Below, one piece after another: positions 16,313 through 24,555 of a stretch of 34,288 nucleotides of DNA. The position numbers were made by a program, and so were the translations under genes. This DNA is from an uncultured Alphaproteobacteria bacterium (GTDB taxonomy: Bacteria; Pseudomonadota; Alphaproteobacteria; HIMB59; GCA-002718135): contig CACHAQ010000015.1 in the NCBI GenBank assembly GCA_902577905.1, forward strand, positions 1 through 34,288, read 5' to 3'. The notes under the pieces were generated by a model. That model worked only from the letters and a program-made list of their open reading frames with translations, searched no databases and was not told the origin of the DNA. How positions within the stretch are numbered: position 1 is the first letter of the stretch; the number at the start of each line of letters is the position of its first letter.

Positions 16313-17047
16313 ATGGCCGCAAAAGACAGTCCACTAAAACAGTTCGAAATAGATCCAATATCCAATATTGAGCTTGGTGGCTATAATATTTCATTTACAA
16401 ATTCATCTTTTGCGATGCTGATTACTGTTTTAGTAATTACTCTTTTTTTAACTTTAACAGTAAATACAAGATCAATCATCCCTTCTAGGATGCAGCTTAT
16501 CTCAGAATTGATGTATAATTTTATAGCTCAGCTTCTCTCTGATACAGTTGGAGATAATGGAAAAAGGTATTTCCCATTTGTTTTCTCTTTATTCATGTTT
16601 GTGTTAATTGGCAACATGGTAGGTATGATACCATACCAATTTACATTCACGAGTCATATTATTGTTACATTTGCTTTAGCTGCAGTTGTATTTATTGGTG
16701 TAACTATTCTTGGATTTATTAACCATGGCATTAAATTTTTTACATTCTTTTATATACCGGGTGTACCATTTTACATGCATCCACTGCTTATTCCTATTGA
16801 GGTAATATCTTATTTATCAAGACCTATAAGTTTATCAGTTAGATTATTTGCAAACATGCTAGCTGGTCACACACTACTAAAAGTATTTGCGGGCTTTGTT
16901 GTTTCCATGCCATTTTTTACAGGAGTTTTTCCTTTAGCTTTCATTGTAGCTTTAACAGGATTAGAAATTTTAATTGCTTTTTTGCAAGCATATGTGTTTG
17001 CAATACTGACGTGTTTATATATTAACGATGCTTATCATTTACATTAA
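16313..17047 (+). CDS. atpB: ATP synthase F0 subunit a
   Basis: Subunit a forms the proton half-channels at the stator/c-ring interface. The 244 residues contain five or six membrane helices. The essential arginine is Arg177 in SLSVRLFANMLAGH, and the last helix carries the conserved LEILIAFLQAYVFAIL. The short N terminus (KQFEIDPI) is typical of Alphaproteobacteria. It starts 21 bases after atpI and is followed by atpE. Confidence 0.97.
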   Translation: MAAKDSPLKQFEIDPISNIELGGYNISFTNSSFAMLITVLVITLFLTLTVNTRSIIPSRMQLISELMYNFIAQLLSDTVGDNGKRYFPFVFSLFMFVLIGNMVGMIPYQFTFTSHIIVTFALAAVVFIGVTILGFINHGIKFFTFFYIPGVPFYMHPLLIPIEVISYLSRPISLSVRLFANMLAGHTLLKVFAGFVVSMPFFTGVFPLAFIVALTGLEILIAFLQAYVFAILTCLYINDAYHLH

Positions 17048-17055
17048 TTTAAAAT

Positions 17056-17061
17056 AGGAGG
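17056..17061 (+). promoter_or_regulatory. strong Shine-Dalgarno AGGAGG before atpE
   Basis: A full AGGAGG lies four bases before the atpE ATG at 17066. Most genes in this window have weak or no such site. The c subunit is needed in many copies per enzyme, so a strong site here fits stoichiometric control by translation. Confidence 0.8.
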
Positions 17062-17065
17062 ACTT

Positions 17066-17290
17066 ATGGAAATTGAAGCAGCTAAAGTAATCGGAGCGGG
17101 TCTTGCCGTTATCGGTGTTATTGGATCAGGTATTGGAATTGGGAATATTTTCTCATCTTTTATTCAAGCAGTTGGAAGAAATCCAGCAGCAAGAGGTGAA
17201 GTTTTTACAATGACAATGTTAGGTTTCGCATTAGTTGAAGCGATTGCACTTTTCGCGTTAGTTATTGCGTTAGTTATTTTGTTTGGATAG
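17066..17290 (+). CDS. atpE: ATP synthase F0 subunit c
   Basis: A 74-residue hairpin of two membrane helices that forms the rotor ring. The polar loop is GRNPAARGE (37-45), and the ion-binding carboxylate is Glu58 in GFALVEAIALF. The Glu is followed by Ala rather than the Ser/Thr of sodium-binding c subunits, so it is probably a proton-driven enzyme. The N-terminal helix has the glycine-rich GSGIGIG packing motif. It sits between atpB and the b' subunit gene and is preceded by an unusually good ribosome site. Confidence 0.97.
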   Translation: MEIEAAKVIGAGLAVIGVIGSGIGIGNIFSSFIQAVGRNPAARGEVFTMTMLGFALVEAIALFALVIALVILFG

Positions 17291-17307
17291 AACACAATAA
17301 TTAATTA

Positions 17308-17799
17308 ATGCCTCAATTAAATCCAGAGTTTTTTGTTTCACAGCTCTTTTGGTTAGCTGTATTCTTTACTTTTCTATTTGTGTTTTTATGGAGGGTATCT
17401 CTTCCAAGAATAGCTACAGTTTTAGAGAAAAGACAAAATAAAATAGATGAGAATTTATCTTCAGCAAAAGAGCTTCAAGAACAGGCAATGGAAATTGAAA
17501 AAAAAATTAATGATCAAATCAATAAGGCTAAACTAGAAACAGATGAGAAAATTAAAGAAACAATCAATGCTTTACAAGAAGATGTTTCTTCTCAACTTTC
17601 TTCACTCGATAAAGACTTAGAAAAAAAAGTTTCTGACGCAGAAAAAGAAATTTTAAAAAGTAAAGATGATCAAATGAAAAATATTAACAATGAAATAGCT
17701 AATATTACAAAACTGACTGTTGGAAAAATCACAGATATAGAAATGTCAGACAATGAAATTAATAAAGTTATTGAAACACATAAAGGTAGTTTTAATTAA
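17308..17799 (+). CDS. atpF': ATP synthase F0 subunit b'
   Basis: A 163-residue peripheral-stalk subunit. It has one N-terminal membrane helix (about 11-30, FWLAVFFTFLFVFLWRV) and then a long charged coiled coil rich in Glu and Lys. The PEFFVSQLFWL start and LPRIATVLEKRQNKI are typical of the b' form, which pairs with b in Alphaproteobacteria and phototrophs. It ends as TAATG with the next gene, so b' and b are made in equal amounts as a heterodimer. Confidence 0.93.
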   Translation: MPQLNPEFFVSQLFWLAVFFTFLFVFLWRVSLPRIATVLEKRQNKIDENLSSAKELQEQAMEIEKKINDQINKAKLETDEKIKETINALQEDVSSQLSSLDKDLEKKVSDAEKEILKSKDDQMKNINNEIANITKLTVGKITDIEMSDNEINKVIETHKGSFN

Positions 17800-18284
17800 T
17801 GTTTTCTGATCCGCAATTTTGGGTTGCAGTATCTTTTATTCTATTTATTGCAGCTATTTTTAATCCAGTACGAAAAATTCTTACATCTAGTTTAGATGCT
17901 CAAATAAAAGATATAAAAAATAAAATAGATGAAGTTGAGAATATAAAAAATGAGGCTCAAAAAGCTTTGGATGAATTAAAAGATAGAGAAACTAAGGTAG
18001 AAAAAGAAATACAAAATCTAAATTTGGAATCTGAAAAAAGAATAGCTGAACTGAAAAATATATCTACTTCTAAATTAACTGACCAAATTGAAAAAAGAAA
18101 AATATTAGCTGAAAATAAGATTGAACAATTAGTGAGAGATACCAATAACTCTATAAAAAATTATATTTCAAATATTGCAATAGAGGCTACGAAAAATATT
18201 CTAATACAAAATCTCAATAAAGATAAAAAGTCTGCTTTAATTGAAGAATCTATTACTGAATTTAACTCTGTTTTAAAGAATTAA
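17799..18284 (+). CDS. atpF: ATP synthase F0 subunit b
   Basis: The second stalk subunit, 161 residues: an N-terminal membrane helix (about 7-21) and then NPVRKILTSSLDAQI leading into a long heptad-like coil. It overlaps the b' gene by one base. This ends the F0 cluster. The F1 genes (atpHAGDC) are not next to it, as is usual for Alphaproteobacteria, where F0 and F1 form separate operons. Confidence 0.93.
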   Translation: MFSDPQFWVAVSFILFIAAIFNPVRKILTSSLDAQIKDIKNKIDEVENIKNEAQKALDELKDRETKVEKEIQNLNLESEKRIAELKNISTSKLTDQIEKRKILAENKIEQLVRDTNNSIKNYISNIAIEATKNILIQNLNKDKKSALIEESITEFNSVLKN

Positions 18285-18396
18285 AAGTAGATTAATCAGT
18301 CTAAATATTTGAATATAATATTAAGAAATTAACATTGAAAGATTTGCAAAATCTATAGTATTATTAATTAATTGAAATTAATGTTAGCAAATTTAA
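18285..18396 (+). promoter_or_regulatory. longest spacer: atpF to ispH, with nested inverted repeats
   Basis: At 112 bases this is the longest gene-free stretch. It holds a small hairpin AGATTT-GCA-AAATCT (18340-18354), enclosed by a wider pair TAACATT (18330-18336) and AATGTTA (18380-18386). Several TATAAT-like strings also occur (for example 18314-18320). It may contain the end of the atp transcript and the ispH promoter. No T-run follows the small hairpin, so termination there is doubtful. Confidence 0.35.
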
Positions 18397-19338
18397 ATGA
18401 CAAAAAAACTTAATATCTTTCTTGCAGGACCACGAGGTTTTTGTGCTGGAGTAGATAGGGCGATTGAAATGGTTAAGGGTGCTCTAAAAAAATATGGGGC
18501 GCCAGTATATGTTCGTCATGAAATAGTTCATAATAAATTTGTTGTTGAAAATCTCAAATCACAGGGAGCTATTTTTGTAGAAGAATTAAATGAGATTGAA
18601 GATAAAAGTAGGCCAGTTATCTTTTCAGCACATGGTGTTCCAAAAGCAGTACCTGAGGAAGCGTTAAGTTTAAATTTAATATATTATGATGCCACATGTC
18701 CACTTGTTAGCAAAATTCATAAGGAGGTGGAAAATTTTGATAAAAAAAATCTCCCCGTAATTTTAATTGGTCATAGGAATCATCCTGAAGTTATTGGAAC
18801 TATGGGTCAAACTAATAAAGAAATTTATTTGGTAGAAAAAGTTGAAGATGTAAAAAAGTTACCCTTTGAACAAAATGATAAGATTGCGTATGTAACTCAG
18901 ACAACTCTATCAGTAGACGATACGAAGGATATAATAAAAGAGATAAAATCACATTTTAAGAATGTTATAGAACCGAAAAAAAATGATATTTGTTATGCTA
19001 CAACAAATAGGCAAGAAGCTGTAAAAAAAATAGCTAATCAATGTGATTATTTTTTAGTAATTGGCGCAAGCAACTCATCAAATTCTTTAAGATTAGTTGA
19101 AGTAGCAAAAAATTATGGTTCAAAAAAAGCTATTTTAGTGGAAGATGTTGATTCCTTAAATTTAAATATATTTCAAGAATCTGAAAATATAGGAATAACA
19201 GCAAGTGCATCATCACCGGAAATACTTGTAAGAAAACTTCTTGATAATTTGAAAAAAAATTTTGAAGTTCAAGTAAATGAAGGGCATTATCAAAAAGAAG
19301 ATGTATTTTTTAAAGTTCCACAAAAGCTAAACGTATAA
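18397..19338 (+). CDS. ispH: 4-hydroxy-3-methylbut-2-enyl diphosphate reductase
   Basis: IspH (LytB) performs the last step of the MEP isoprenoid pathway, reducing HMBPP to IPP and DMAPP with a 4Fe-4S cluster. The 313-residue protein has the three cluster cysteines Cys16 (GFCAGV), Cys101 (ATCPLV) and Cys199 (DICYATTNRQ), and the catalytic Glu131 in GHRNHPEVIGT. SASSPE near residue 270 is the diphosphate-binding part. It is followed one base later by thrB and then rnhA, a neighbourhood common in Alphaproteobacteria. Confidence 0.97.
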   Translation: MTKKLNIFLAGPRGFCAGVDRAIEMVKGALKKYGAPVYVRHEIVHNKFVVENLKSQGAIFVEELNEIEDKSRPVIFSAHGVPKAVPEEALSLNLIYYDATCPLVSKIHKEVENFDKKNLPVILIGHRNHPEVIGTMGQTNKEIYLVEKVEDVKKLPFEQNDKIAYVTQTTLSVDDTKDIIKEIKSHFKNVIEPKKNDICYATTNRQEAVKKIANQCDYFLVIGASNSSNSLRLVEVAKNYGSKKAILVEDVDSLNLNIFQESENIGITASASSPEILVRKLLDNLKKNFEVQVNEGHYQKEDVFFKVPQKLNV

Positions 19339-19339
19339 A

Positions 19340-20290
19340 ATGGCGGTCTTTACTAAATTACTTAAGGAAGATATCGAAAACTTTATCTCTGATTACGCAA
19401 TTGGAAATCTAGAAAGATTTGAAGAAATTGTAGATGGTATAGAGAACTCAAATTTTAAAATTTTTTGTAACAATAAACCATATATTTTAACAATTTTTGA
19501 AAAAAGAGTAACTGAAGAAGAATTACCATTTTTTATAAATTTAAAAAACTTTTTAAATAAAAATAATTTTAAGTGCCCTAAAGCTATTACAGATAAAAAT
19601 GGAAAAATATTAAAAAAAATAAAAAATAAAACTGCTGTTATTATTTCTTTTCTAGAAGGTAAAAGTATTGAAAAAGCTAACTCTGAAATGTGTAAAGAAG
19701 TTGGGAAGATGGTTGCTAATTTACACAATCTTACTGTAAATTTTGACGAAAAAAGACCGAACAGTTTAGACTTAAAGGATTGGAAAAATATTTACAAAAA
19801 GTGTCTTAATAAGAAATCTGAAGAATATAATGAAATAATGTATTTGTTAAAAAACGAAATAGATTATTTAGAAAATCATTGGCCAAGCAATATTCCCTGT
19901 GGTGTTATTCATGCTGATTTGTTTAGAGATAATATTTTTTTTAAAAATGAAAAAATTTCAGGAGTAATAGATTTCTATTTTTCTTGTTATTATTTTTATG
20001 TGTACGATATAGCTATCGTTATTAATGATTGGTGCTTTAGTGAAAATGGAAAAAATTTTCACAAACAAAACTGCCTTACAATTCTTGAGGAATATCAAAA
20101 ATTGAGAAAATTGAGTGACCTTGAAAAGGAATCATTAAATATTTTATTAAGAGCTGCAGCTGTTAGAATATTATCTACAAGAGTACATGACTATATTTTT
20201 CATCCACCTAATGCAATCGTTGTTAAAAAAGATCCATTTGAATATTCTAATATTTTAAAATGGCATCAACAAAATGGTATTTTCCAATAA
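19340..20290 (+). CDS. thrB: homoserine kinase, APH-fold type (ThrB2)
   Basis: It phosphorylates homoserine for threonine synthesis. This is the aminoglycoside-phosphotransferase-like type common in Proteobacteria, not the GHMP kinase type of E. coli. The 316 residues show MAVFTKLLKEDIENFI at the start, the kinase catalytic loop HADLFRDN (191-198) and the metal site GVIDFYFS (208-215), with DIAIVINDWCF after it. APH-fold proteins include many other small-molecule kinases. The whole-length match to the ThrB pattern and the ispH-thrB-rnhA order make homoserine kinase the best call. The stop overlaps the rnhA start as TAATG. Confidence 0.93.
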   Translation: MAVFTKLLKEDIENFISDYAIGNLERFEEIVDGIENSNFKIFCNNKPYILTIFEKRVTEEELPFFINLKNFLNKNNFKCPKAITDKNGKILKKIKNKTAVIISFLEGKSIEKANSEMCKEVGKMVANLHNLTVNFDEKRPNSLDLKDWKNIYKKCLNKKSEEYNEIMYLLKNEIDYLENHWPSNIPCGVIHADLFRDNIFFKNEKISGVIDFYFSCYYFYVYDIAIVINDWCFSENGKNFHKQNCLTILEEYQKLRKLSDLEKESLNILLRAAAVRILSTRVHDYIFHPPNAIVVKKDPFEYSNILKWHQQNGIFQ

Positions 20291-20718
20291 TGATTAATAT
20301 TTACACTGATGGTGCATGTTCTGGCAATCCTGGTAAAGGTGGATGGGGAGTTGTAATTTTAGATAATAACAATGAGATATTATTAAATGGTGGAGATCAA
20401 CTTACAACGAATAATAAAATGGAACTTACAGCAGCAATAAAAGCACTAGAATATTTTAAGATAAAAAAAGATTTAATCATTTATACAGACAGCAAATATG
20501 TAAAGGATGGAATTGAAACCTGGATTATAAATTGGAAAAAAAATGGATGGAAGACATCAACAAAAAAAATAGTTAAAAATAAAGAATTATGGATGCAATT
20601 AGATAATCTAATAAACAAACATAATGTAACTTGGAAATGGGTTAAGGGTCACGCAGGTTTTGAGTTTAACGAAAAAGCTGATGAACTAGCAAGGAAATAT
20701 ATTGAAAGTAATATTTAG
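20290..20718 (+). CDS. rnhA: ribonuclease HI
   Basis: It degrades the RNA of RNA-DNA hybrids. I start it at 20290 (MINIYTDGACSGNPG, 142 residues), where ATG overlaps the thrB stop. A start at 20260 would add ten residues inside thrB with no family support. The catalytic acids are Asp7 (YTDGACSGNPG), Glu45 (MELTAA), Asp67 (YTDSKYV) and Asp131 (EKADELA), and His121 lies in VKGHAG. Complete and normal in length. Confidence 0.96.
   Translation: MINIYTDGACSGNPGKGGWGVVILDNNNEILLNGGDQLTTNNKMELTAAIKALEYFKIKKDLIIYTDSKYVKDGIETWIINWKKNGWKTSTKKIVKNKELWMQLDNLINKHNVTWKWVKGHAGFEFNEKADELARKYIESNI
20691..20696 (+). promoter_or_regulatory. ribosome site AAGGAA deciding a TTG start
   Basis: AAGGAA lies five bases before TTG 20702. 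It supports TTG as the start of the YceI-family gene inside the end of rnhA, since no ATG precedes the signal peptide. Confidence 0.6.
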
Positions 20719-21265
20719 TTTATTTTTTATTTTTCTGTATTGTAAACAGAGTATTGCAAATGATTTATGGAATATAGATAAAAATATTTCTACCATAGAA
20801 TTTGAAGTTCCAGTTTTGTTTGCAAAAAATGTAACTGGTAAATTTAATACATTTGATGGTTTTGTTTCCTTGGATTTATCTAATCAAAATAATAATAAGG
20901 CACTAATAAATGTTAGCATTGATAGTTTAGACTTAAATTATAAACGATATAAAGATTTAGTACTCAGTAAGGTTTTCTTTGATGCTAAAAAATTTCCATT
21001 CGGTCTTATTGATACAAATAATTTTAAATTTAATTACGAAGATAATAAAGTTAATTTAATAGGTGAATTAACAATAAAAGGTAAGAGTCAAAATATCCCT
21101 ATTGATATTGAGGTTATAAAATTGGCTAATGAGTTGGTTCAGGTAAAAAGTGAAATATTTTTTTCTAGGAATGAGTTTAATATTGGCACTGGTAGTTGGA
21201 AAAATACATCAATTCTTAAAGATGAAATAAAAATAAAAGCAAATATTTTTCTTTTTAAAGAATAG
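20702..21265 (+). CDS. YceI-family periplasmic lipid-binding-like protein
   Basis: A 187-residue secreted protein of the YceI family, which folds as a lipocalin-like barrel and can bind polyisoprenoids. It has a signal peptide (about 1-19, ending QSIA before NDLWNID), then the family pattern: ISTIEFEVP, VTGKFNTFDGFVSLDL, the NVSIDSLD segment, the ANELV region, and NRNEFNIG-type C terminus (FSRNEFNIGTGSW). The start is TTG, backed by AAGGAA upstream, and the gene overlaps rnhA by 17 bases. Its role here is unknown. Isoprenoid binding would fit loosely with ispH in the same run of genes, but that is speculation. Confidence 0.88.
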   Translation: MKVIFSLFFIFLYCKQSIANDLWNIDKNISTIEFEVPVLFAKNVTGKFNTFDGFVSLDLSNQNNNKALINVSIDSLDLNYKRYKDLVLSKVFFDAKKFPFGLIDTNNFKFNYEDNKVNLIGELTIKGKSQNIPIDIEVIKLANELVQVKSEIFFSRNEFNIGTGSWKNTSILKDEIKIKANIFLFKE

Positions 21266-21270
21266 TCAAT

Positions 21271-22035
21271 TTATCTAAGTGTATATCCTCCGTCTATAAC
21301 TAATACTTCACCTGTAATGTAACTTGAAGCAGGGCTACATAAAAAAAGTGCTGCAGATGCAATTTCACTTGGTTTACCCATTCTTTTGAGAGGTGTCATA
21401 CTATTCCACGTTTCATACCAATGTTCATTTTCTTTAGTTAATTTAGTCATTTCTGTATCAATATAACCAGGTGCAATAGCATTCACGCGGATATTATTTT
21501 CAGCAAAATCACTTGCTAAACTTTTTGTTAACATATGTACTGCAGCTTTTGATGCATTATAAGCCACTTGAGGTTGAGGGATATTTGATACTAATCCAGA
21601 TATTGAACCTATATTTAAAATAACTCCTTCACCTTGTTTTTTCATTTGCGGTAAAACAGAACGACACATCCTAAAAACAGAATCAACATTTGTATTCATA
21701 ATTTTATCTAATAATTTATCATCAAATTCTTCCATAGTACCATGTTGAGCAACACCAGCATTATTAACCAAGATATCAATTGAATTATATTTTTCTAAAA
21801 CAGAATTTATAATTTTTTGAGGCTCATTAGGATTAGTGATATCACCTTGCAAAAAAGAAACATCATGATTTGCATCTTTAAGACTTTTTAGACCAGAATA
21901 TTTATCTGTTCTACTAGTGACTATTATTTTTGCACCAGCCTCTCCAAGAGCGTGCGCAATAGATAGACCAATTCCTCTTGTTCCACCTGTTACAATAGCA
22001 ACTTTATTAGTTAATTTAAAATGATCAAAAATCAT
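21271..22035 (-). CDS. short-chain dehydrogenase/reductase, probably polyol-related
   Basis: A classical SDR of 254 residues from ATG 22035; a TTG at 22047 would add four. Using the longer numbering, the cofactor loop is TGGTRGIG (20-27), the NNAG motif is at 95-98, and the catalytic residues are Ser148, Tyr163 and Lys167 (YNASK). An Ser-Arg pair (45-46) after the second strand hints at NADP preference. The end, TGEVLVIDGGYTLR, is usual. It is convergent with the YceI gene (five bases apart) and divergent from a xylitol-type dehydrogenase. The context suggests a sugar or sugar-alcohol substrate, for example arabinitol or threitol. Sequence alone does not fix the substrate; a ketoacyl-reductase-like role is the main alternative. 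Confidence 0.85.
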   Translation of the reverse strand: MIFDHFKLTNKVAIVTGGTRGIGLSIAHALGEAGAKIIVTSRTDKYSGLKSLKDANHDVSFLQGDITNPNEPQKIINSVLEKYNSIDILVNNAGVAQHGTMEEFDDKLLDKIMNTNVDSVFRMCRSVLPQMKKQGEGVILNIGSISGLVSNIPQPQVAYNASKAAVHMLTKSLASDFAENNIRVNAIAPGYIDTEMTKLTKENEHWYETWNSMTPLKRMGKPSEIASAALFLCSPASSYITGEVLVIDGGYTLR

Positions 22036-22121
22036 CAATACATACAATATGTTAACAAAGTAGAAATTTCATTAAAAATTATAATAATTTATATTTAAAA
22101 ATATGCTATTTATTAACAAAA
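22036..22121. promoter_or_regulatory. divergent spacer SDR / xylitol-type dehydrogenase
   Basis: An 86-base spacer. It has an exact TATAAT (22080-22085) usable as a -10 element for the + strand, without a clear -35. An 8-base direct repeat TTAACAAA sits near each end (22052-22059 and 22113-22120). In DNA this AT-rich such matches arise easily, so this is a candidate control region only. Confidence 0.35.
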
Positions 22122-23159
22122 ATGAAAGCATTAGTTTTAGAAAAAAAACTTGAATTGAATTTAAGAGATATAGATTTACCAAACAAGGTTGGTTCAAATG
22201 ATGTAAAAATTAATATGCATACTGTAGGTATATGTGGTTCAGATATTCACTATTATAAACATGGAAAAATTGGGCAGTGGCATGTTAATGCACCAATGGT
22301 TTTAGGACACGAAGGCTCAGGAACAATCATCAAAGTAGGTACAAATGTAAAAAATTTAAAAGTAGGTGACAGAGTTTGTATTGAACCTCAGATTGTTAGT
22401 AAAAGTACAAAAGAATATAAACTTGGTATTTACAATTATGATCAAAAAGTAAAATTTTGGGCTACACCACCTATTCATGGATGTTTAACGCCTGAGGTTG
22501 TGTTTCCAAGTGATATGGTTTTTAAAATACCAGACAATCTCTCTTATGCTGAAGGAGCAATGGTTGAGCCTTTAGCAGTAGGTATGCAAGGAGTAACAAA
22601 AGCAAAAATAAAACCTGGTCAAATTGGATTAGTAATGGGATGTGGGCCAATTGGATTGGTTACAGCCCTTGCCGCTTTAGCTGGAGGATGTGCAAAAGTT
22701 TATATTGCTGACATTTTAAGTGAAAAATTAAAAATGTGTGATTATTATCCTGATCTTATTCCTATAGATATATCCAAAGAAAATTTAGAAACAAAAGTTA
22801 TGGATGAAACCAATGGATGGGGAGTTGATAGGTTTTTTGAATGTAGCGGAGCAGTAAAAGCATATGAAGCTATTTTTACTTGCTGTTCACCTGGCGCACA
22901 CGTTGTCTTAATTGGAAATAATGCTGAACCAGTACCAATGAATTGGGCTATACTATTTTCTAAAGGTCTTGAGTTTCAAACTGTGCATAGGTATTCACAT
23001 CAATATGAACCATCAATAAGACTACTTGAAAGAGGAAAAATTGATGTTAAGCCTATGATTACACATACATTTAAATTTGAAGAAAGTGTTGAAGCATTTT
23101 TACGAGCAGCAGAACATAGGCCCACCGATGTAAAGCTTCAAATAAAAATTGATGAATAG
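22122..23159 (+). CDS. zinc-dependent polyol dehydrogenase, xylitol dehydrogenase type
   Basis: A medium-chain dehydrogenase of 345 residues that should oxidise xylitol (or sorbitol) to the 2-ketose with NAD+. Catalytic zinc ligands are Cys38 (GICGSD), His63-Glu64 (GHEGSG) and Glu149 (VEPLAVGMQ). The NAD loop is GCGPIG (173-178), with Asp197 favouring NAD. The structural-zinc lobe, usually with four cysteines, reads EPQIVSKSTKEYKLGIYN and has none. This agrees with the rhizobial/Morganella-type xylitol dehydrogenases and with animal sorbitol dehydrogenase. It overlaps the next gene by eight bases. Xylitol to D-xylulose is the best guess because a xylulokinase is close by. Confidence 0.87.
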   Translation: MKALVLEKKLELNLRDIDLPNKVGSNDVKINMHTVGICGSDIHYYKHGKIGQWHVNAPMVLGHEGSGTIIKVGTNVKNLKVGDRVCIEPQIVSKSTKEYKLGIYNYDQKVKFWATPPIHGCLTPEVVFPSDMVFKIPDNLSYAEGAMVEPLAVGMQGVTKAKIKPGQIGLVMGCGPIGLVTALAALAGGCAKVYIADILSEKLKMCDYYPDLIPIDISKENLETKVMDETNGWGVDRFFECSGAVKAYEAIFTCCSPGAHVVLIGNNAEPVPMNWAILFSKGLEFQTVHRYSHQYEPSIRLLERGKIDVKPMITHTFKFEESVEAFLRAAEHRPTDVKLQIKIDE

Positions 23160-24555
23160 AGGTGAACTAGCTATTTCATCTTTTAATAGAGAAAATTGTA
23201 AAACAGGTATTGTTCATCTTGGTGTAGGAAATTTTCATAGAGCTCATCAAGCAAACTACATAGATGAATATCTTAATTCATCTAATAATATAAATTGGGG
23301 AATATGTGGAATTAATTTAAGAAAAGAAGATAGTAAAAATTTTGAAAATCTAAAATTAAGAAAAGGGAAATATATCCTGAAAACAATTTCTACATCAGGA
23401 GATGAAAAATATAAAGACATCAGTTCAATTATAAAATTAATAGACTGGAGTAAGGATAAAGATGAAGCTGAGGGTATTCTTTCAAATCCAGATATAAAAT
23501 TAGTTACAATGACAATTACCGAAAGCGGTTACTATATAAATGAAAAAAATAAATTAAATCTAAATTTAGAACTTATTAAGAATAATATTCAAAGAAAAGA
23601 AAACAATATAATTTACTCTTTTCTTATGGCAGCCTTAAAAAAAAGAATGTTATCTATAAATAAAAAAATCACATTACTATGCTGTGATAATATTAGAGAA
23701 AATGGAAAAATGTTACAAGACTGTTTAAAACAATATTTATCAGCATCTAAAGAATATGATCTTTTAGAATGGATAGAAGAAAATGTCAGTTTTCCCTCTT
23801 GTGTTGTTGATCGAATTACACCTAGAACACCAGAATATTTAAAGTCCGATATAATGGAAAAATTTAATTTAAAAGATGATTGTGGTGTGATAGCTGAACC
23901 CTTTATCCAATGGATAATAGAGGATAACTTCATAAATGAAAGACCAAAACTTGAAGATGTTGGTGTGAAGTTTGTGCAGGATGTATTTCCCTATGAAGAA
24001 GCTAAAATTAGAATTTTAAATGGAGCTCACTTAGCATTAAGTTATTTTGGTGCACTTAAAGGTTATACCACTTATGATGAGGCAATATCAGATAAAAATT
24101 TAGAACAATTTTTCTTTGAAATTCAACAAAAGGAAATATTACCAGCGCTTGTTCACAAACCCTTTGATTTAGCAGAGTATATGATCACAATTTATGAAAG
24201 ATTTAAAAATAAAAATATTGGTGATAAATTAGAGAGAATTGCAATGGATGGTGTAGGAAAATTTCCTATATTTATATTACCAACAATACATAATTGCTTT
24301 GAAAAAAATATTATTCCTGAAAATTGTATTGATGCAATTGCAAGTTGGTATGTTTTTATGTTGAAGATTAAAAATAAAAAATTAAGTTTTGAATACTATG
24401 AGCCAAGTTGGGAATGGATTAAATATTATCTAGAAGAAAATAAAATTGTTAAATTTACAAATTGTGTAGAACTATGGGGCAACACACCAAAACAATTTCC
24501 TTTATTTTCTGAACTTTTAGAAAAAAAAATTAATTTTTTAAATGATATTTATTAA
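23152..24555 (+). CDS. mannitol/arabinitol dehydrogenase family protein
   Basis: A polyol-specific long-chain dehydrogenase of 467 residues from ATG 23152. It has the N-terminal NAD segment HLGVGNFHRAHQANYID (22-38), the conserved VVDRITP (218-224), and the catalytic Lys285, Asn290 and His293 (KIRILNGAH). Family members convert D-mannitol to fructose, D-arabinitol to D-xylulose, or aldonates to ketoaldonates (UxuB, UxaB). The Asn-Gly-Ala-His form and length suit the mannitol/arabinitol branch. With a xylulokinase convergent to it, D-arabinitol 4-dehydrogenase is attractive, but mannitol 2-dehydrogenase is equally possible. It overlaps the upstream dehydrogenase gene by eight bases, and its stop codon overlaps that of xylB. 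Confidence 0.88.
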   Translation: MNRGELAISSFNRENCKTGIVHLGVGNFHRAHQANYIDEYLNSSNNINWGICGINLRKEDSKNFENLKLRKGKYILKTISTSGDEKYKDISSIIKLIDWSKDKDEAEGILSNPDIKLVTMTITESGYYINEKNKLNLNLELIKNNIQRKENNIIYSFLMAALKKRMLSINKKITLLCCDNIRENGKMLQDCLKQYLSASKEYDLLEWIEENVSFPSCVVDRITPRTPEYLKSDIMEKFNLKDDCGVIAEPFIQWIIEDNFINERPKLEDVGVKFVQDVFPYEEAKIRILNGAHLALSYFGALKGYTTYDEAISDKNLEQFFFEIQQKEILPALVHKPFDLAEYMITIYERFKNKNIGDKLERIAMDGVGKFPIFILPTIHNCFEKNIIPENCIDAIASWYVFMLKIKNKKLSFEYYEPSWEWIKYYLEENKIVKFTNCVELWGNTPKQFPLFSELLEKKINFLNDIY

